Shown here piece by piece: positions 43,281 to 52,137 of a stretch of DNA of 64,000 bases. The notes beneath the pieces are model-generated. The model ran no database searches and was not told the origin of the DNA. It saw nothing but the letters and a program-made list of their open reading frames with translations. The stretch is from Acidimicrobiaceae bacterium (GTDB lineage Bacteria; Actinomycetota; Acidimicrobiia; Acidimicrobiales; RAAP-2), in assembly GCA_003167415.1 (NCBI GenBank), contig PMTF01000015.1:56006-120005 (forward strand), in the 5' to 3' direction. Both the position numbers and the translations under genes were made by a program. How positions within the stretch are numbered: position 1 is the stretch's first letter; the number at the start of each line of letters is the position of its first letter.

Positions 43281-44705
43281 TTAGTTGTGTTGGATGGCCT
43301 TCACTTCGAGAAACTCTTCGAAGCCGTACAGTCCGCGCTCGCGTCCGAAGCCCGACTGCTTGTAACCGCCGAACGGGGCGAGCGGGTTGAAGGCCCCGCC
43401 GTTGATCGCCAGTTGACCAGTGCGAATCTTGCGCGCCACCTCGAAGGCCTTCTCGTCGGTAGCGGCCCACACGCCGCCGGCCAATCCGTACGTGGAGTCG
43501 TTCGCGATGGCGATGGCCTCTTCTTCGGTGTCGTAGGGAATGATCGACAGTACGGGACCGAAGATCTCCTCTTGGGCAATCGTCATGTCGGTGTGGACGT
43601 CGGAGAATATGGTCGGCTGCACGTAGAAGCCCTTCTCCAGTCCTTCCGGGGGAGTGGTGCCGCCGGTGATCAGACGCGCTCCCTCGTCGATGCCCTTGTT
43701 GATGTAGTCGCGCACGCGCTGTTGTTGGGCGGCACTGACCAACGGGCCGAGCAGACTCGCTCCGGTGATGGGATCGGACGGCGCGAAGCCCGCCGAGGTC
43801 GCGACGGCCACGTCTTCGACTTCGGCCAACTTCGATCGAGGCACCACCATGCGCGTCAGCGCCGAACACGTCTGACCGGAATTGAGGTAGCACTGGAAGA
43901 TTCCGTCGGCCACCGCAGCCGGTATGTCGGCGTCTTCGAGGATCACGTTGGCCGACTTCCCGCCCAGTTCCAGCGACACGCGCTTCACCATCTCGCTGGC
44001 CAGTTGCATGACGCGCTTGCCAGCTCGCGTCGAGCCGGTGAAGGAGACCATGTCGGTCTTCGGGTGCGCCACGATCGCCTCGCCGACGACGGGGCCGAGG
44101 CCGGTGATGAGATTGAAGACGCCCTTGGGCAGCCCGACCTCGTCGATGATGTCAGCGAGGATGAAGGCGTTGATGGGCGCGACCTCGCTCGGCTTCAGCA
44201 CGACCGTGCATCCAGCCGCCAACGCCGCAGCCACCTTGAGCGAGATTTGGTACAGCGGGTAGTTCCAGGGCGTGATCGCGGCCACGACCCCCACCGGCTC
44301 GTGCACGTACGTCGAGTTGCCGGACTCCTCTTCCCATTCGAACTCGGCGGCGCGCGTGGCGTTCTCGGCGAAGGCCATGGTCGGCAGTCCGACCTGGATG
44401 CCCTTGGAGAGCATCAGCGGCATGCCGACTTCATTCGCGATGATCAGCGCTAGTTCGTCGTCACGCTCGGACAACTTCTCCGAGATGCGCATCAGGAACT
44501 CGCCTCGTTCCTTCGGGCTGGTGTTCGACCACCCGGTGAAGGCGGCCGCGGCCGCCTCGACGGCGCTATTGGCCTCGTCGACCGTGCCGGTCGGTACGGT
44601 CGCAAAGAGTTCGCCGGTTCCCGAGGTGGTCACTTCCAAGGTCTCGGGTGAACTGGCCTTCACCCATTCGCCATTGATGTAAAACGAGTCACGAACGATT
44701 GTCAT
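43281..44705 (-). CDS. aldehyde dehydrogenase (NAD(P)+-dependent)
   Basis: 474 aa from the ATG at 44705, which has GGAG 9 nt upstream. Oxidises an aldehyde to the acid. Conserved parts: NPSEVAP-type [34 protein letters not shown], the catalytic Glu in [10 protein letters not shown], the catalytic Cys in [12 protein letters not shown], and [11 protein letters not shown] and [14 protein letters not shown] at the end. It is typical in length. It belongs to the broad-specificity group of actinobacterial ALDHs; the substrate is unknown. It is transcribed away from the tRNA-His. Confidence 0.92.
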   Translation of the reverse strand: MTIVRDSFYINGEWVKASSPETLEVTTSGTGELFATVPTGTVDEANSAVEAAAAAFTGWSNTSPKERGEFLMRISEKLSERDDELALIIANEVGMPLMLSKGIQVGLPTMAFAENATRAAEFEWEEESGNSTYVHEPVGVVAAITPWNYPLYQISLKVAAALAAGCTVVLKPSEVAPINAFILADIIDEVGLPKGVFNLITGLGPVVGEAIVAHPKTDMVSFTGSTRAGKRVMQLASEMVKRVSLELGGKSANVILEDADIPAAVADGIFQCYLNSGQTCSALTRMVVPRSKLAEVEDVAVATSAGFAPSDPITGASLLGPLVSAAQQQRVRDYINKGIDEGARLITGGTTPPEGLEKGFYVQPTIFSDVHTDMTIAQEEIFGPVLSIIPYDTEEEAIAIANDSTYGLAGGVWAATDEKAFEVARKIRTGQLAINGGAFNPLAPFGGYKQSGFGRERGLYGFEEFLEVKAIQHN

Positions 44706-44784
44706 TGGTCTCTCCAGTCGAACCTCGGATGAGGCTGCCAAGGCGAAATCTACTCGTCAGTCTTCGATCGCGCGACATGAAAAA

Positions 44785-44825
44785 AACACCCGACTCCGAC
44801 CGATGCACCGGGGGAGTCGGGTGTT
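44785..44825 (-). terminator. rho-independent terminator of tRNA-His
   Basis: A 13-bp stem (AACACCCGACTCC / GGAGTCGGGTGTT) with a 15-nt loop, followed on the minus strand by a run of T (plus-strand A7). Confidence 0.85.
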
Positions 44826-44828
44826 GCG

Positions 44829-44905
44829 TGGGGTGAGCGACGGGGGTCGAACCCGCGGCCTCCAGGACCACAACCTGGCGCTCTAACCAACTGAGCTACG
44901 CCCAC
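44829..44905 (-). tRNA. tRNA-His (anticodon GTG)
   Basis: Acceptor GTGGGCG/CGCTCAC, anticodon loop TTGTGGT (GTG), discriminator C, encoded CCA, and an extra G at position -1 (44906), which is diagnostic for tRNA-His. Confidence 0.95.
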
Positions 44906-44981
44906 CAAGTGGAACCAGTATTGCACAGGGCTCTTCACGTGAGCCAAGAATCCGTCGGTGGTTCAGTACGCTTAGCCGTAC

Positions 44982-45055
44982 GCCCCTGTAGCTCAACTGG
45001 ATAGAGCAGACGGTTTCTACCCGTCAGGTTGCGGGTTCGACTCCTGCCGGGGGCA
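44982..45055 (+). tRNA. tRNA-Arg (anticodon TCT)
   Basis: 74 nt without encoded CCA. Acceptor GCCCCTG/CGGGGGC, anticodon stem GACGG/CCGTC with loop TTTCTAC (TCT), and T-arm GCGGG-TTCGACT-CCTGC. Divergent from tRNA-His. Confidence 0.95.
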
Positions 45056-45084
45056 CCGTTGTCTTGGACCCAATGTCTCGCTAC

Positions 45085-45130
45085 ACAACAATGCCCGCGT
45101 GTCACGTAAATGACACGCGGGCATTGTTGT
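45085..45130. terminator. bidirectional terminator between tRNA-Arg and the subtilase-like gene
   Basis: A 20-bp perfect stem (from ACAACAATGCCCG) with a 6-nt loop CGTAAA. T-rich/A-rich flanks on both sides suit termination of both the tRNA and the converging protease gene. Confidence 0.85.
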
Positions 45131-45137
45131 ATCGGCG

Positions 45138-48100
45138 TTAGTGCGAAACGGTGTAACTGTAGGGAATCGCGGCGAGCTGGTCGGAGTCCGGCAGACCGAC
45201 GTAATTACTGCCGAGCGTGTAGTCGTCGACGTAGAGGGTTCCTTGGACCCTGCCCCCCCGAGTGCTGGACACGTTGACGGTCACCGGAATGGTGATCGAT
45301 GCCCCAGGGGCCAAGTACGCGGGTGAGAAGAAGCCGGAAAGTCCGTTGAAGGCTGACCACATGTCACCCGTGGACGACGTCATCGTCGGGTCGAAGGTCT
45401 GGGTAACGGCGTTCAGGTTCGCGCTCGCAGTGACCGCCGGCGCCCCCGTGGCCGGGTACGGTCCGATTTCATCGGGGTTGAGTAGCCACAACCCCGGACT
45501 GACTTCGGGTTCGTTCAGCGTCACGTTGGCGCTGTCCCCATTAATCGATCCCGTGGTCGACCACCGGCTGTTCACTCCCGGTGAGATATCGGGGTCGCCC
45601 GGGAAGTACTCGAGGTCGAACGTCACCGGTGCCGAGCCCGTAATGCTCGCTTGGAGCTGACTCGTCTCCGAAGGCACGAAGTAGTACGGGAAGGGGTTTG
45701 CATTGGTCAGAAGGGGTAGGGGAAGCGTCATGTTCGTAGCCGGCACAAAGGGATTCTGATCCGGCAGGCTGATCGTCTCGTTCTGGTTCAACCGGGGGTC
45801 GACGAAGATCGCCTCGGGCGCGCTACCGGTATTGGTGACGTTGACGTCGAAGGTCTGCGTGCTGCCCGTTTCGAACCTGGCGTGATTGGGAAGGTTGCTG
45901 GTTACCTTCACCTGGTTGAACTGGATCGTGCCCGTGAACGGCTCGCTGAGTTCGAGTCCGGAAACGGGATTGAGCCAATCGACGATCAGCGACCATTGTC
46001 CGCCCACCGGATTCACCGCGTACAGGTTCGCCGTTAGATCGCCAACGGGGGACCCGGAACTGCCGTCGAGGTTCGTCGAGTAACCAACCGTCTGGCCACT
46101 CGGGTTGACGAGTTCGGCGATGAAGGTGTCGTTGGGGTCACCGGCCAAAGCCACACTCGCGTCGAGGTCGTTCTGTCCCCACGGCACGTGGAAGGCGTAA
46201 GTGTTCGTGGTGGCCGGGGCTCCGCCGCGACCATTGCCGCCCGTGAGCAGGCCGCTGAACGTTCCCCCAGTGTGGTCGGTTGGTACGGTCGTGCGCACCG
46301 TTACCGGCACCGTGGTCGTGCCGTAGGGGCTCGAGACCACGACGGATTGACTGGCGTCACCCGAGATTGAACTCGCGAGCGAGAGGTGCGCGAAGCCAGT
46401 TTGACCGGGTCCGATGGTCAAAGACGACGGGAAGATGTTGCCGCCTGAGACATAGTTGAACGTGTTGGCGCTCCACTGTATTAGTCCGCTGGTGCCGACG
46501 TATATGGGTGGGGTTGAGGTGTCGGCCGCGGTGAAGAACACCGCGGTCCACTTACCCGCTGGCGGATTGGTCACCTCGACCTCGCCGTAGTCACCCAGTC
46601 CCTGAGGGAGCGAGTACGCGGCGTAGGACCCGTTGGGTTCAATGAGCGCGAAATGGAGTAATGAGTTCTGTCCGGTGTACTGGTAGTCGGCGGCGAATTC
46701 AAGTCTCGAGAGACTAGTCGTCGTGGGTACCGTGAAGCTCTGGTCCTCAAAGACCTCGTTCACTCCGCTCCAGATCGGGAACACCCCAGTATTGGAAGGA
46801 CACGCCGTCGTCCCAGCGCCGGGCTGCATGCAGAAGGAGCCTGTCTGAGAAGCGAAGGGTGCGGACGCGAGCGCCCTCGTTGACAGTTTCACCGTGACCG
46901 GGCTGGCCCCGGTGTTGGTCACCTGGACGAACTGGTTGGCGGTGTCGCCCGGATCTTGGACCACGTTGATCTGTCCGGGGTTGATGAGCAGTCCGCCACC
47001 GGACGCGCTGGACGAAGGTGGTCCGCTGTTAAAACCACCACGGATCGACTTGGCCTCTTTCACGGCCGCGAGGACGTTCAAGAGTCCGGCGCCTTGTTCG
47101 GTCGCGGGAGCGCCGATGTCGGTGGCCGTGCTCATGAGGATCTCTTTCACCAAAGCCGGCGTGGGGTCGTTGCCGTTGTGCGTCGAGGCGTAGGCCCCAA
47201 TGACGTCAGCGGCGGCGCCAGCGGTCAGCGGGGACGACTCACTCGTCCCGCCAGTGAACTCAATGGGCGAACCGGCACCGTTCTCGTTGGTGCAGTCATT
47301 GAACATGGCGACGTTTATACTGCAGAGCGCCCAGTTGAGGTCGCCCGGCGCTACGAGGTCGACGGTGTTGCCGGCCTGGGTGTAACCACCCGAGGAGAGG
47401 CTCGAGATATTGTTGTCGACCGTCGCACCAGTCGCGTTGGGGTCGTTTATCCCGCCATAGGTTACTTGGTCGTAGCCGCGGAACGTCGTTGACGCGCCGA
47501 CGCTGATGACATTGGGGTCGGTAGCCGGTGAGCCGATGGTGCTCGTGACTCCCGCGTCACCAGAACTAACGACCACGGTGACGCCCGCCGCGACCGCGGC
47601 GTCGTCGGCCTCACGGGTGACGTCGAGTGCGGTGTCGGGGAAGTTGTTCGAGCCGAAGGACTCGTTGATGACCTTGGCGCCACTCGAAACGGCGAAGTTG
47701 ATCGCTTGGAGGAAACCCGACTCGGTGGTGTCGTTGTTCTCGGAGAATACCTTGAGGGCTTCGACATTGGCACCGGGGGCGACGCCGACGATCTTGATGT
47801 CACAGCTGGTCGGCAGCGGGTGCGCCGTTGACACGAACTGGGAGAGGTCGTACGTCGAGTTACCCTGGGCGGCGATCGAACTGGCGTCAAGGAACGCTTC
47901 ACCGCCGGGCGTGGCGACGGACGATGCGTCGCCGGAGAAGTCGTACTGCGTGACCACGGGCGCGCCGGCGACTCCGTACGCAGCGTTGCGCTGAAAGTCC
48001 GCATTCGTGGGGTCGAGGCCGTCAGCGATGGTTGCGACAGTCACGCCGGTGCCGACATTGTTACCCAACTGCGAAGGCGTGGCATTGATGTTGGTCAGTG

Positions 48101-48599
48101 CCTCGGGATTCAGTTGCGGGTTGGCGGCGGTACCGCAGGAGGGCGGTGTGACTGTGACAGTGTGCGGAGTGATGCTGTGACTCGTCTTGGCGCCGGGGAC
48201 GGACAACACAACCTTCGAGCTGGGAACTGGTCCGGGGATCACAGTATTACGGAGTACCTGAGACACCGCGGGATTGGCGGCCAGTAGGCGCGCTTCGGCT
48301 GGAGACAACTTGGCGATCACCGCATTTATAAGGCTGAGTGAGGAAATGTGCGTGGCCCCGCTCGCCCGTAACGACTTAATGATCGGAGCCTGCTCGATGC
48401 GGACGGCGGCGCGGCGCGCGGCTGAACGCGCGGCGAGCGAACTGTTTTGATCGCGCAGCATGACGATCATCACCCGAGCCGGTCCAGATGACCGCGCAGC
48501 GGCACTGCCTGCCGATCCGTCGACCAGGAAAGCCCCGCAACTCACCACTAATGCCAGGGCGGCGGTGCCGACTCGGCGAGAATGACTCTTTCGCAACAT
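45138..48599 (-). CDS. large secreted subtilase-like (S8/S53) protein
   Basis: 1153-aa secreted protein with a signal peptide (VGTAALALVVSCGAFLVDG) and a propeptide-like region up to about 180. The start is ATG 48599 (GGGGGA at good distance). The peptidase domain keeps Asp in IADGLD (about 193/196), SSGDAG (Asp about 348) and GGTSESSPLTAG (Ser about 453). The His segment of S8 (HGTHVAG) is replaced by GGEAFLDASSIAAQG. Glu and Asp four apart there match sedolisin (S53). The C-terminal ~650 residues are a series of beta domains that probably mediate surface attachment. Confidence 0.8.
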   Translation of the reverse strand: MLRKSHSRRVGTAALALVVSCGAFLVDGSAGSAAARSSGPARVMIVMLRDQNSSLAARSAARRAAVRIEQAPIIKSLRASGATHISSLSLINAVIAKLSPAEARLLAANPAVSQVLRNTVIPGPVPSSKVVLSVPGAKTSHSITPHTVTVTPPSCGTAANPQLNPEALTNINATPSQLGNNVGTGVTVATIADGLDPTNADFQRNAAYGVAGAPVVTQYDFSGDASSVATPGGEAFLDASSIAAQGNSTYDLSQFVSTAHPLPTSCDIKIVGVAPGANVEALKVFSENNDTTESGFLQAINFAVSSGAKVINESFGSNNFPDTALDVTREADDAAVAAGVTVVVSSGDAGVTSTIGSPATDPNVISVGASTTFRGYDQVTYGGINDPNATGATVDNNISSLSSGGYTQAGNTVDLVAPGDLNWALCSINVAMFNDCTNENGAGSPIEFTGGTSESSPLTAGAAADVIGAYASTHNGNDPTPALVKEILMSTATDIGAPATEQGAGLLNVLAAVKEAKSIRGGFNSGPPSSSASGGGLLINPGQINVVQDPGDTANQFVQVTNTGASPVTVKLSTRALASAPFASQTGSFCMQPGAGTTACPSNTGVFPIWSGVNEVFEDQSFTVPTTTSLSRLEFAADYQYTGQNSLLHFALIEPNGSYAAYSLPQGLGDYGEVEVTNPPAGKWTAVFFTAADTSTPPIYVGTSGLIQWSANTFNYVSGGNIFPSSLTIGPGQTGFAHLSLASSISGDASQSVVVSSPYGTTTVPVTVRTTVPTDHTGGTFSGLLTGGNGRGGAPATTNTYAFHVPWGQNDLDASVALAGDPNDTFIAELVNPSGQTVGYSTNLDGSSGSPVGDLTANLYAVNPVGGQWSLIVDWLNPVSGLELSEPFTGTIQFNQVKVTSNLPNHARFETGSTQTFDVNVTNTGSAPEAIFVDPRLNQNETISLPDQNPFVPATNMTLPLPLLTNANPFPYYFVPSETSQLQASITGSAPVTFDLEYFPGDPDISPGVNSRWSTTGSINGDSANVTLNEPEVSPGLWLLNPDEIGPYPATGAPAVTASANLNAVTQTFDPTMTSSTGDMWSAFNGLSGFFSPAYLAPGASITIPVTVNVSSTRGGRVQGTLYVDDYTLGSNYVGLPDSDQLAAIPYSYTVSH

Positions 48600-48850
48600 T
48601 ATGAATCCCCCATTTATCATGTCGGTCATCGATCGGTGATGGCCGCGGCCACTGGTATAGCCCATATCGGGCGCTCGCGCCATCGAGATTGTTGCGAGGC
48701 TCCGTATCTTGCACTGCGTTGAGCAAATCGTAAAGATTGTGCCTATGCGCGGCCGGACATCGGAGGTCCTCGACCCGCCCGGCGCCATAGCGACCCACTA
48801 TTTCCGGTGAAACCCCGCGGCGAGATAACTTCAGGCGGCTCTTGATCGAG

Positions 48851-49267
48851 TTAGGTCAGGGGCAGAAGCGAAGGCGGCGTGTATCTGGTGGAGCAGTGCC
48901 CCGTCGAGCCATCCATCGTCACGCGCACCATTACCTTGACCAATTCGACCTTCGGGACAGCTGAGACCTTTTGGTAGAGCCGCGCTTTACCTGAAGCATT
49001 GGCCCGCGCGCTCGGTCTCATGGACCAGGAGTGAGTGCCCGCTGTTTCGGTTCCCGACACCGCAGCTCCCGGTTTGGTCGACACGTTGATGGTCACGATG
49101 CTGTACGAGTGTGGACGGCTGTCCAGCACGGTTGCGGTGCACGACAGCGCACCCGATGAAGCGCTGGCGGGCGAAATCGTCAATGTGGCCAAACCCACCG
49201 CCGAGACGACGACGGCGCTCAGCATTCGTCCAATCTTTACTACGAGAAGCCGATTCACTTGCCTCAT
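48851..49267 (-). CDS. small secreted protein, 138 aa
   Basis: Starts MRQVNRLLVVKIGRMLSAVV with a clear signal peptide (SAVVVSAVGLATLTISPASA). The mature part has two Cys (LSCTATV and GHCSTRY), probably a disulfide, and is Ser/Thr/Val-rich with predicted beta strands. No family. Between the two large exported proteins on the same strand. Confidence 0.65.
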   Translation of the reverse strand: MRQVNRLLVVKIGRMLSAVVVSAVGLATLTISPASASSGALSCTATVLDSRPHSYSIVTINVSTKPGAAVSGTETAGTHSWSMRPSARANASGKARLYQKVSAVPKVELVKVMVRVTMDGSTGHCSTRYTPPSLLPLT

Positions 49268-49397
49268 AGTGTCGAGAGTAGCGGTAAATGCGGTCCGCCA
49301 GTCTTCAGCCAGAATCTTTGGCGTTTGACCTGATCGCTCTGATGAAGTGCGTAAGGACTCCCGAACTTCAACTGGCAAGGTGTCGTGAATTCTCGGA

Positions 49398-51038
49398 TTA
49401 GAGAGTGCGCGGAATCGACTGGGCGAACGAGAACAAGTTGTCGGCGTCGTATTTGTTCTTGATCGTCACCAACTTGTCAAGGTTCGATCCGTAGTAGGCA
49501 CTCTGCCAATTGGCGAGCGTCGGATCGATGTAGTTCTGGTAGGCACCCGTGGTGGCATCGAAGACGTTGGCACCGAGGAACGCGAGCCACTGAGCGCCCG
49601 CGGCAATCACCGACGGCGACGTTTCACTCGACCACGAGTACGTCGCTTGAATACAAGCGAGCTTGTCGCGATGAACGAACGCCGTCGCGTCGCTGGCCAC
49701 ACGATTGATGGCGCCGCCGTAAGAATCAAAGGCGAGGCCACCGCCAACGGTCGTCGCGTGCGCGTGCAGGTTCTCAACTGCGCTAACAAATGCGGCAGCG
49801 GCCGTGTCGTCTAACGGCGCGTTCACGTAACTCGATTTTGCGGAGTAGGCCTCCCGACTCAATCGACCGGCCGGGTTCTGAGTCGTGAGGTGACACGCCG
49901 CAATCGAAAGGCCGGAACAACCGGCTTCGATCTCCATGGCGCTCAGATAACTGTTCGATCCGCTGAATGAGTACGTCGGTGCGGTACCGATCATCGACTT
50001 CAGCGGTGCCAACACGCTGACGAGTTCATTCGGCGTTCCGCAGTACACGCCGGCGATCTGTGGCAGGAAGCCGTAGGTTCCTTGAGAAAGCAGCTGGCAG
50101 TTCGACCAGAGTTCGTCGGGTGCGGTGCCGATCCAGTTGCCCCACGCGCTCAGCATCGTCGACGCGGCGGCCCAGGGATATTGCAACGTAAATAAGGTCA
50201 CCTGGGGCATGGGGTGAACGTTGAACTCGAATGACGTCGCGACGCCGAAATTGCCGCCGCCACCTCCTTGACACGCCCACAAGAGATCGCTGTTCGTCCT
50301 TTCGTCGGCGGTGACAGTCCTGGCGTCGGCCGTGACGATCGTCACTGAGCGAATGTTGTCGGTGGTGAGACCGTACTTGCGTCCAAAGACGCCGATCCCT
50401 CCGCCGAGGGCGAGTCCGGCGATCCCGACCGACGGACACGATCCGCCCGGCAGCAACTTGTTGGCGTTGCCGATCACGTTGTACACGTCGATCAACTTGG
50501 CGCCGGCTCCGACGCGCGCGATATTGGCCGCCGTGTCAACGCCGATGGACGCCATTCGACTGACGTCGATCACCAGACCGTCGCTGTTCGAATAGCCGCC
50601 GTAACTGTGACCGCCTGATCGAGCAGCGATCGAAACCTCATGCGACGTCGCGAAGTCGATGCATCGCGCCACGTCATCCGGCGTCGCGCAGTAGGCGATC
50701 GCGCGAGGATGGAGATTGACGAATTTTGAGTTATAGAGCAAGCGATCAATGCCGTAGCGGGGATTCGATGGAAGAACCAGGGAACCGGTGAGCGACGCGC
50801 CGAGCTGCGCCCACGCCGCCGCCGTCGCCGGTCCCGACGTGGTGGTCGCCGTGGAGAGTGGCCGCGTGGTCGTCGTCGATGTCGTGGAGTGCCGGTCCTC
50901 TAAATACACGGCCCCGGCGACCGCCGCTCCGGCGATGGCGCCCACACCGAGCGTTCGTCGCAAGAACGAACGACGACTGTGGGAAGAGGACTTCTCGAAG
51001 GAATCGTGTCGAAACGGTGGAGAGTTCGACTCGGTCAT
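49398..51038 (-). CDS. Tat-exported FAD-linked oxidoreductase (BBE-like)
   Basis: 546-aa oxidase of the berberine-bridge/FAD_binding_4 family. The N-terminus has a twin-arginine signal (SRRSFLRRTLG, residues 21-31), a membrane segment and a Thr-rich linker. The FAD domain contains ARSGGHSYGGYS with His144 and GGSCPSVGIAG with Cys201, the two residues that bind FAD covalently in bicovalent members. The C-terminal BBE part ends NLFSFAQSIPRTL. The substrate is probably a sugar, alcohol or aromatic compound. The ATG at 51038 is chosen because the longer frame runs through tRNA-Pro. Confidence 0.88.
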   Translation of the reverse strand: MTESNSPPFRHDSFEKSSSHSRRSFLRRTLGVGAIAGAAVAGAVYLEDRHSTTSTTTTRPLSTATTTSGPATAAAWAQLGASLTGSLVLPSNPRYGIDRLLYNSKFVNLHPRAIAYCATPDDVARCIDFATSHEVSIAARSGGHSYGGYSNSDGLVIDVSRMASIGVDTAANIARVGAGAKLIDVYNVIGNANKLLPGGSCPSVGIAGLALGGGIGVFGRKYGLTTDNIRSVTIVTADARTVTADERTNSDLLWACQGGGGGNFGVATSFEFNVHPMPQVTLFTLQYPWAAASTMLSAWGNWIGTAPDELWSNCQLLSQGTYGFLPQIAGVYCGTPNELVSVLAPLKSMIGTAPTYSFSGSNSYLSAMEIEAGCSGLSIAACHLTTQNPAGRLSREAYSAKSSYVNAPLDDTAAAAFVSAVENLHAHATTVGGGLAFDSYGGAINRVASDATAFVHRDKLACIQATYSWSSETSPSVIAAGAQWLAFLGANVFDATTGAYQNYIDPTLANWQSAYYGSNLDKLVTIKNKYDADNLFSFAQSIPRTL

Positions 51039-51129
51039 GGCATCATTTTGCACCGGCCGCTGGCTGAGTGACGCGATGACGCCGACGGATCGCCGCGCCA
51101 GCGACGTAAGTGATGGAGGAAAAACTGAG

Positions 51130-51204
51130 TCGGGGCGCCGGGATTCGAACCCGGGACCTCCTGGTCCCAAACCAGGCGCGCTAACCAAGCTGCGCTACGC
51201 CCCG
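51130..51204 (-). tRNA. tRNA-Pro (anticodon TGG)
   Basis: 75 nt without CCA. Acceptor CGGGGCG/CGCCCCG, anticodon arm CCTGG-TTTGGGA-CCAGG (TGG), T-arm CCGGG-TTCGAAT-CCCGG. Confidence 0.95.
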
Positions 51205-51276
51205 TGCCCTCCATCGTTACACATCCAATGAATTCCACATCCGCGCGCGGCGCTTCGTAGGCTTACGAGAGGACCA

Positions 51277-52101
51277 ATGGAGGCGGACGTGGCCTACGAA
51301 TGGATCGTCGAAGCCCTGGAGACGACGTGGGCCTCCATTGACCGGCTAGTCCGACCGCAACCGCCCGAGAGTTACGACGCGCCTACGCCGTGCCCCGGCT
51401 GGAGCGTGAAGGACGTCCTCAGTCATCTCGTCGGGTTCGAAAAGATGCTTCACGGCGAACCGGTGCCGCTGCATCACGGCACGTGGCCCGACTACGTGCA
51501 CAACCCGATCGGCGAGTTCAACGAAGCCTTCGTGCAAGCGAATCGCGACCGACCGGGTCTCGAAGTGCTCGACGAACTGCACGTCCAGTGCGTTCGTTCG
51601 ATCGCCGCACTACGCGCACTCGACGACGCCGCGTGGGAGAAGATCGGCTGGAGTCCGGAGGGGGAGCGTCCGTACCATCGGTTCCAAGAGACGCGCGTCG
51701 TCGACAGTTGGATCCACCTGCAGGACATCCGCGACGCCCTCTTGCAACCGGAAGACGACCACGGACCCGGCGAAGAGATCGTCGTGAACCGTTTCGAGTC
51801 GGGACTGCCCTACATCGTCGGCAAGCGTATGAAGGCGCCCGACGGAACGCAGGTGCGAATCAATCTGAGCGGTCGCCTCGCGAGGTCGGTGTTGATCGGT
51901 GTCGTCGACGGACGCGCGCTCGCGCTGAAGGACAGCGCGGAGAAGCCCACGCTCGAGATCAACACCCCGGTGGCCCTCTTCTGGCGACGGGCCGCCGGGC
52001 GCATCAGCGCCGCCGCGTTCCTCGCGGCGTCGGCGACGGAGGTTCGTGAGGATCTCGAAATGGCGCGCTCGTTCGCCGACTCGCTCGTCATCATGATTTA
52101 A
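51277..52101 (+). CDS. mycothiol-dependent maleylpyruvate isomerase-like protein
   Basis: 274 aa. The N-terminal DinB-like four-helix bundle has the PTPCPGWSVKDVLSHLVGFEKML signature with a conserved Trp and His; the second metal-ligand helix contains FQETRVVDSWIHLQDIRDAL (HxxDIRxAL). The C-terminal third is an SCP2-like domain (QVRINLSGRL, LEINTPVALFWRRAAGRI). Members use mycothiol in small-molecule modification. GAGAGGA precedes the ATG. Monocistronic, opposite to tRNA-Pro. Confidence 0.82.
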   Translation: MEADVAYEWIVEALETTWASIDRLVRPQPPESYDAPTPCPGWSVKDVLSHLVGFEKMLHGEPVPLHHGTWPDYVHNPIGEFNEAFVQANRDRPGLEVLDELHVQCVRSIAALRALDDAAWEKIGWSPEGERPYHRFQETRVVDSWIHLQDIRDALLQPEDDHGPGEEIVVNRFESGLPYIVGKRMKAPDGTQVRINLSGRLARSVLIGVVDGRALALKDSAEKPTLEINTPVALFWRRAAGRISAAAFLAASATEVREDLEMARSFADSLVIMI

Positions 52102-52121
52102 AGCATTCGCAGTCGCTCCGT

Positions 52122-52127
52122 TAGGAT
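52122..52127 (+). promoter_or_regulatory. -10-like element of tig
   Basis: TAGGAT ends 10 nt before the tig ATG at 52138. With normal spacing transcription would begin at or just before the start codon, so the mRNA would have little or no leader, and there is no Shine-Dalgarno sequence. Confidence 0.45.
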
Positions 52128-52137
52128 GGTCTCTCCT

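Noticed and set aside
43287-44453. Long plus-strand open frame (388 aa) opposite the aldehyde dehydrogenase
   Set aside because: Arg/His/Gly-rich translation without any domain; the minus-strand ALDH is clear. An antisense artefact of high GC.
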